Shown: positions 5,436-7,952 of the stretch, in pieces
Position numbering within the stretch: position 1 is the stretch's first letter
Layout: each line of letters begins with the position of its first letter
Assembly: GCA_027492415.1 (NCBI GenBank)
Contig: JAPUEV010000276.1
Span: forward strand, 1 to 7,952
Origin: Ignavibacteria bacterium
GTDB taxonomy: Bacteria; Bacteroidota; Ignavibacteria; Tepidaquicellales; OLB5
Reading direction: 5' to 3'
DNA length: 7,952 bases
Notes under the pieces: model-generated
The model's database searches: none
What the model was told of the DNA's origin: nothing
Seen by the model: only the letters and a program-made list of their open reading frames with translations
Made by a program: the position numbers and the translations under genes

Positions 5436-6917
5436 ATGAGAGAAAAACCTGACAAACCATTGAACTTTTTTGCAAAAGTGATTTTTGCTTTATTGCTTTT
5501 TTTTATATTGTTAAAGGGAGTAGGTCTTGCACAAAGTATAACCTGGGAAAGAACTTATCTTCAATCAGTTACAACCAGCGGTTATTCAGTAAAGCAAACA
5601 AGTGACGGAAATTATATAATTTGCGGAGTAAAATATGATATTGGAGGTTTTGTATGCAAGCTGAATCCTTTTGGCGACACTTTGTGGGTACGCTACACAC
5701 CTTTTCGTTTTATGCAATCTATTGTAGAATCACCTGATGGTAACTATGTTTCTATTTCATCTTCAGGCGTATTATATGCTGTAAAATATTCACCAAGCGG
5801 AACGAAGATTTGGGAAAAATATATTTCAGAGCCGGGTTATAATTTGAATGTTTTTAATATGATCAATACGTCTGATAACTGCTTATTAATAAGTGGAGAT
5901 GCAACTTCAAGCGGTCAAATGTCAGCTTATTATATTAAAATTAACTCTAATGGTCTAAAAGTTTGGTCTAAGTTTATATCTCCTGTTAATAGTGCAATGG
6001 GTTTGACAAATTCTTGCATGACAAACGATAATGGATATATTTTAACAGGTGGTATAAATATTAACAACAATGGGCAAATATACCTTATTAGAACTAACTC
6101 AATTGGAGATACTTTATGGACAAGGTCTTTTGGGAGTCTTATACTTGAAAGCGGAAGTTCAGTCTTTCAAACTAACGATAATGGTTTTATTGTTTTTGGT
6201 AATATTTATTACAGCAACCAAAATGTCAGACTTTATTTTTTGAAAACCGATCAAAATGGAAATCTCCAGTGGTCTAAAATTTATGGTGATACAAATACTC
6301 AATATCAAATGCTTTATGGAGAAGGTTCTGTTAAAAGCAGATATAATAATTCATACTATATTACCGGAAAAAGTACAAATTATCCTGCGCTGGATACAAA
6401 TAAGGTATTTATATTAAATATTGATTCAAATGGAAATGTAATATGGGAAAGGAAATATAAAAAAGATACCTTGGATATAAGAGGCTTTGGGTTGTATCAA
6501 ACAAGTGACAGCGGATTTATTATAAGCGGTGATGCGAAGTTTTTCAATTTTAATAATAATTTACTTACTGACCCCCAATTATTGTATGTTATGAAAACAA
6601 ACAAATTTGGGGAAATTAATCCTATAGGGATCAATATTAACACCGGCAGTTTACCTGTGGATTTTAAGCTTCACCAGAATTACCCCAATCCATTTAATCC
6701 GGTAACCAATATAAAATACGAAATACCAAATGATGCCAATGTAACGATAAAAGTTTATGATCTGATTGGCAGGGAAATATTCAGCATGAATGATTTTAAA
6801 CAAGCCGGCGGTTATGAGGTTCAGTTCGATGGGACTAATTTTGCGAGCGGGATGTATTTTTATTCATTTGAAACACCAGGGTTTAAGGAAACGAAAAAAA
6901 TGGTGCTGGTTAAATAA
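5436..6917 (+). CDS. Secreted seven-repeat beta-propeller-like protein with T9SS type A sorting domain
   Basis: This 493-residue protein has an N-terminal signal peptide (hydrophobic residues about 11-31, likely cut after Ala32 in 'GLAQS'). Seven repeats follow, starting near residues 48, 92, 137, 189, 240, 296 and 349. Most share the pattern 'tsDnGyii.G', then a short strand ending 'kinsnG', then 'W.r.yg', as in the third and fourth copies ('YIKINSNGLKVWSKF', 'YLIRTNSIGDTLWTR'). Seven such blades would form a beta-propeller; the fold is inferred. Residues about 411-493 are a T9SS type A sorting domain: 'LHQNYPNPFNP', then 'YDLIGREIF', 'SGMYFY' and the terminal 'KKMVLVK'. The protein is thus predicted to cross the outer membrane by type IX secretion and be released or attached to the surface. 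Its ligand is unknown. There is no Shine-Dalgarno and no convincing promoter. By eye the gene is more AT-rich than the isomerase genes, and it lies among repeats. Confidence 0.87.
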   Translation: MREKPDKPLNFFAKVIFALLLFFILLKGVGLAQSITWERTYLQSVTTSGYSVKQTSDGNYIICGVKYDIGGFVCKLNPFGDTLWVRYTPFRFMQSIVESPDGNYVSISSSGVLYAVKYSPSGTKIWEKYISEPGYNLNVFNMINTSDNCLLISGDATSSGQMSAYYIKINSNGLKVWSKFISPVNSAMGLTNSCMTNDNGYILTGGININNNGQIYLIRTNSIGDTLWTRSFGSLILESGSSVFQTNDNGFIVFGNIYYSNQNVRLYFLKTDQNGNLQWSKIYGDTNTQYQMLYGEGSVKSRYNNSYYITGKSTNYPALDTNKVFILNIDSNGNVIWERKYKKDTLDIRGFGLYQTSDSGFIISGDAKFFNFNNNLLTDPQLLYVMKTNKFGEINPIGININTGSLPVDFKLHQNYPNPFNPVTNIKYEIPNDANVTIKVYDLIGREIFSMNDFKQAGGYEVQFDGTNFASGMYFYSFETPGFKETKKMVLVK

Positions 6918-6928
6918 CCGAGTTATTC

Positions 6929-6978
6929 CGCCGACGTTGGTGTTTCCTGCCTTGTTTCTAAGGTCACCAACGTCGGCG
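6929..6978. repeat. 14-bp perfect inverted repeat downstream of the propeller gene
   Basis: CGCCGACGTTGGTG (6929-6942) pairs perfectly with CACCAACGTCGGCG (6965-6978) across a 22-nt loop, starting 12 nt after the stop codon. Neither strand has a T-run after the stem, so it is not a classical intrinsic terminator. It could protect the 3' end of the mRNA or terminate by another route. Its GC-rich arms contrast with the AT-rich surroundings and look like a dispersed palindromic repeat. Confidence 0.6.
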
Positions 6979-7002
6979 AGTAAAACAAATGAGTTGTTTT
7001 CA

Positions 7003-7049
7003 TTCATCCGATGACAAGTGAGGATAAAAGCCAAAAGTCATTGGATGAA
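7003..7049. repeat. 13-bp inverted repeat between the convergent genes
   Basis: TTCATCCGATGAC (7003-7015) pairs with GTCATTGGATGAA (7037-7049) across a 21-nt loop. All 13 positions pair as RNA, with one G-U. The left arm extended to 15 bp (7001-7015) is the exact reverse complement of 4334-4348 in the upstream repeat region. Confidence 0.5.
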
Positions 7050-7053
7050 GTAC

Positions 7054-7084
7054 AAACAAAAAACCCCTGCTGTTTTCAGGGGTT
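7054..7084 (-). terminator. Rho-independent terminator of the small sorting-domain gene
   Basis: On the minus strand a perfect 8-bp stem, AACCCCTG (7084-7077) with CAGGGGTT (7069-7062), closes a 7-nt loop and is followed by a T-rich tract, TTTTGTTTG. It lies 42 nt past the stop codon of the gene ending at 7127. The plus strand has no T-run after the stem, so termination is directional. Confidence 0.85.
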
Positions 7085-7126
7085 CTGTGCTACACATTGG
7101 AGATTTAACTAAGTACACTTATAATT

Positions 7127-7531
7127 CTATTTTGAATAATTCATTTTTTTAACTTCTTTGTATTTGCCTACAACAAGCCTGTAGTAATATGTGCCGCTTT
7201 CAAGATTAGCCTTGCCGAGATCAACAACCACATCACCCTGGGCTTTATTATCATCAATTAACACTTTAAGCTCCCTGCCTTTTGTATCAAATATCGAAAA
7301 CCTGATATATTCACCTTTTGGAATTGAAATGCTGAAAAGAATATCTGTATTTACTGTTAATATTTCGCTTTGCTCTAGCTCAGCAGCTGTGAGTGTGTTC
7401 TGCTCTGTGAGATCGATATTTTCAGTGGATTTTGCTGATATATTGCCGGATATGCATAAAAAAAGAAGCATTAACATCATTGCTGTTAATAACTTCGTGT
7501 TTGAGCGGTTTTGGATTGTAATAGCTTTCAT
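7127..7531 (-). CDS. Small secreted protein consisting mainly of a T9SS type A sorting-like domain
   Basis: This 134-residue protein has a signal peptide (hydrophobic residues 14-28, likely cut after Ala33 in 'NISAKS'), a short acidic linker (about 34-57) and a beta-rich domain (about 58-134). The domain aligns by eye with the sorting domain of the neighbouring propeller protein: 'FSIFDTKGREL' against 'IKVYDLIGREI', 'SGTYYY' against 'SGMYFY', and 'YKEVKKMNYSK' against 'FKETKKMVLVK'. The NYPNPFNP lead-in is absent. No cargo domain is present, and sorting domains of this kind normally follow a large passenger. It may be a minimal secreted protein, a remnant of a larger gene, or an Ig-like envelope protein that is not a T9SS substrate. 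The ATG at 7531-7529 is supported by the signal peptide; an AGGA lies 11 nt upstream. It faces the propeller gene convergently and has its own terminator and candidate promoter, so it is probably transcribed alone. Confidence 0.8.
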   Translation of the reverse strand: MKAITIQNRSNTKLLTAMMLMLLFLCISGNISAKSTENIDLTEQNTLTAAELEQSEILTVNTDILFSISIPKGEYIRFSIFDTKGRELKVLIDDNKAQGDVVVDLGKANLESGTYYYRLVVGKYKEVKKMNYSK

Positions 7532-7582
7532 TTTAAAATATTTCCTTTTTGAAAAAATTATTAGTTAATAATCTCTTCCGCT

Positions 7583-7641
7583 ATTATATTTCCCTACCGA
7601 TTAGTGATACAAATATAGCTTTTGGGTGGACCCTAAAACAA
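7583..7641 (-). promoter_or_regulatory. Candidate promoters of the small sorting-domain gene
   Basis: Two overlapping possibilities exist on the minus strand. One is sigma70-like: a perfect TATAAT (7588-7583) with a weak TTGTAT (7612-7607) 18 bp upstream, giving a leader of about 45 nt. The other is Bacteroidetes-like: TATATTTG (7617-7610) matches TAnnTTTG exactly, with a TTG (7641-7639) 21 bp upstream instead of the usual 19 or so. The sequence alone does not decide between them. Confidence 0.45.
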
Positions 7642-7642
7642 T

Positions 7643-7786
7643 CGTAAACCTAAGTAAATATGGAATTACCCCGTAAACCTAATAGTTCAGCATTTCACTG
7701 TAGAGGTAAATCGGCAATTCACTGTAGGGGTAAATAAGGAATTCACTGTATACGGATTTCGCTAAAAAACGTGACGGATTTCGTTA
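7643..7786. repeat. Iteron-like direct repeat array upstream of the small gene
   Basis: TTCACTGTA occurs at 7694, 7718 and 7742, exactly 24 bp apart. GGTAAAT occurs between the copies at 7705 and 7729, also 24 bp apart. A diverged unit (GTAAATATGGAATTACC from 7654) precedes them. CGTAAACCTAA occurs at 7643 and 7672. After the array, ACGGATTTCG-(C/T)TA occurs at 7752 and 7774, 22 bp apart. The exact spacing suggests a tandem repeat or a phased protein-binding array. No replication or partition gene is present to support a plasmid-type origin. Confidence 0.65.
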
Positions 7787-7836
7787 GATAAAATTGCTGT
7801 TTATGCGATTTTTGGTTGTAAATGGGGGTTTTGCGT

Positions 7837-7949
7837 GGGCTAGCAGCCCTTCGACAAGCTTTCTCCGCTATCGCGTTTTAAGTCGTAGCGCTCCTAAAGG
7901 CGTAGCAGAGGATTTCTGCCCTTCGACTCCGCTCAGGGCGACAAAACCC
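7837..7949. repeat. Dispersed palindromic intergenic repeats
   Basis: GGGCT-AGC-AGCCC (7837-7849) is a short hairpin that runs into CCCTTCGACAAGCTT. Further on, GCCCT (7918-7922) and AGGGC (7935-7939) flank TCGACTCCGCTC. The CCCTTCGACTCCGCTCAGGG type is a very widespread bacterial intergenic repeat (recalled, not searched). The copy probably continues past the right edge. Confidence 0.55.
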
Positions 7950-7952
7950 TTC

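Larger units (their letters stand above)
7532..7952. other. Gene-free repeat-rich region at the right edge
   Basis: This 421-bp stretch holds the candidate promoter of the small gene, then a 24-bp-period array and a 22-bp-spaced direct repeat (7643-7786), then an ordinary stretch (about 7787-7836), then dispersed palindromes to the edge. No coding region or RNA gene was recognised. Confidence 0.65.

Noticed and set aside
7191..7568. 125-residue plus-strand frame
   Set aside because: It is antisense to the small sorting-domain gene, whose minus frame has a signal peptide and matches a known domain type.
7643..7786. Plasmid-type iteron origin
   Set aside because: There are only three clear copies, with no replication-initiation or partition gene and no DnaA-box cluster seen. 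Chromosomal context is more likely.

Overview
The window looks like chromosome from a member of the Bacteroidota/Ignavibacteria (FCB) group, most likely an Ignavibacteria-type bacterium. The main evidence is a secreted protein that ends in a type IX secretion (T9SS) type A sorting domain with the NYPNPFNP signature. Other support comes from AT-rich DNA, genes mostly without a Shine-Dalgarno sequence, and periplasmic parvulin isomerases with Bacteroidota-like architecture. The assignment rests on recognised motifs, not on a database search.

Positions 1-4098 hold three genes on the minus strand, read from right to left. The first is a 585-residue envelope parvulin-type peptidyl-prolyl isomerase/chaperone, preceded by a good sigma70-like promoter. 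The second is a 426-residue SurA-like isomerase/chaperone that starts with TTG. The third is a membrane-anchored von Willebrand factor A (VWA) protein that runs off the left edge; it has no stop in the window and is visible only as an open frame from 926 down to 1. A perfect 12-bp-stem terminator separates the second and third genes. The two isomerases probably help fold or deliver outer-membrane and secreted proteins.

Positions 4099-5435 are a 1.3-kb gene-free stretch between divergent genes. It is packed with short dispersed-type repeats: a C-rich/G-rich hairpin, six copies of a TCCAGCGGAA-like motif (four of them 20-21 bp apart), a perfect 14-bp palindrome, two copies of a roughly 70-bp element, a string of hairpins, and two identical 35-bp copies carrying a 7-bp stem. 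Reading frames here follow the repeats and are probably not genes.

Positions 5436-6917 (plus strand) encode a 493-residue secreted protein with a signal peptide, seven propeller-blade-like repeats and a T9SS type A sorting domain. Facing it at 7531-7127 (minus strand) is a 134-residue secreted protein that is little more than a signal peptide plus a domain resembling the T9SS sorting domain, with no obvious cargo. Several inverted repeats lie between the two converging genes, including a terminator for the minus-strand gene.

Positions 7532-7952 contain a putative promoter for the small gene, then a 24-bp-period repeat array, a second short direct repeat, and finally dispersed palindromes of a type common in bacterial intergenic DNA. 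I found no tRNA, rRNA, CRISPR array, transposase, integrase or defence gene. The most unusual items are the cargo-less sorting-domain protein with an iteron-like array upstream, the phased TCCAGC array, and the complementary loss of active-site histidines in the SurA-like protein. None of these amounts to a demonstrable new system.
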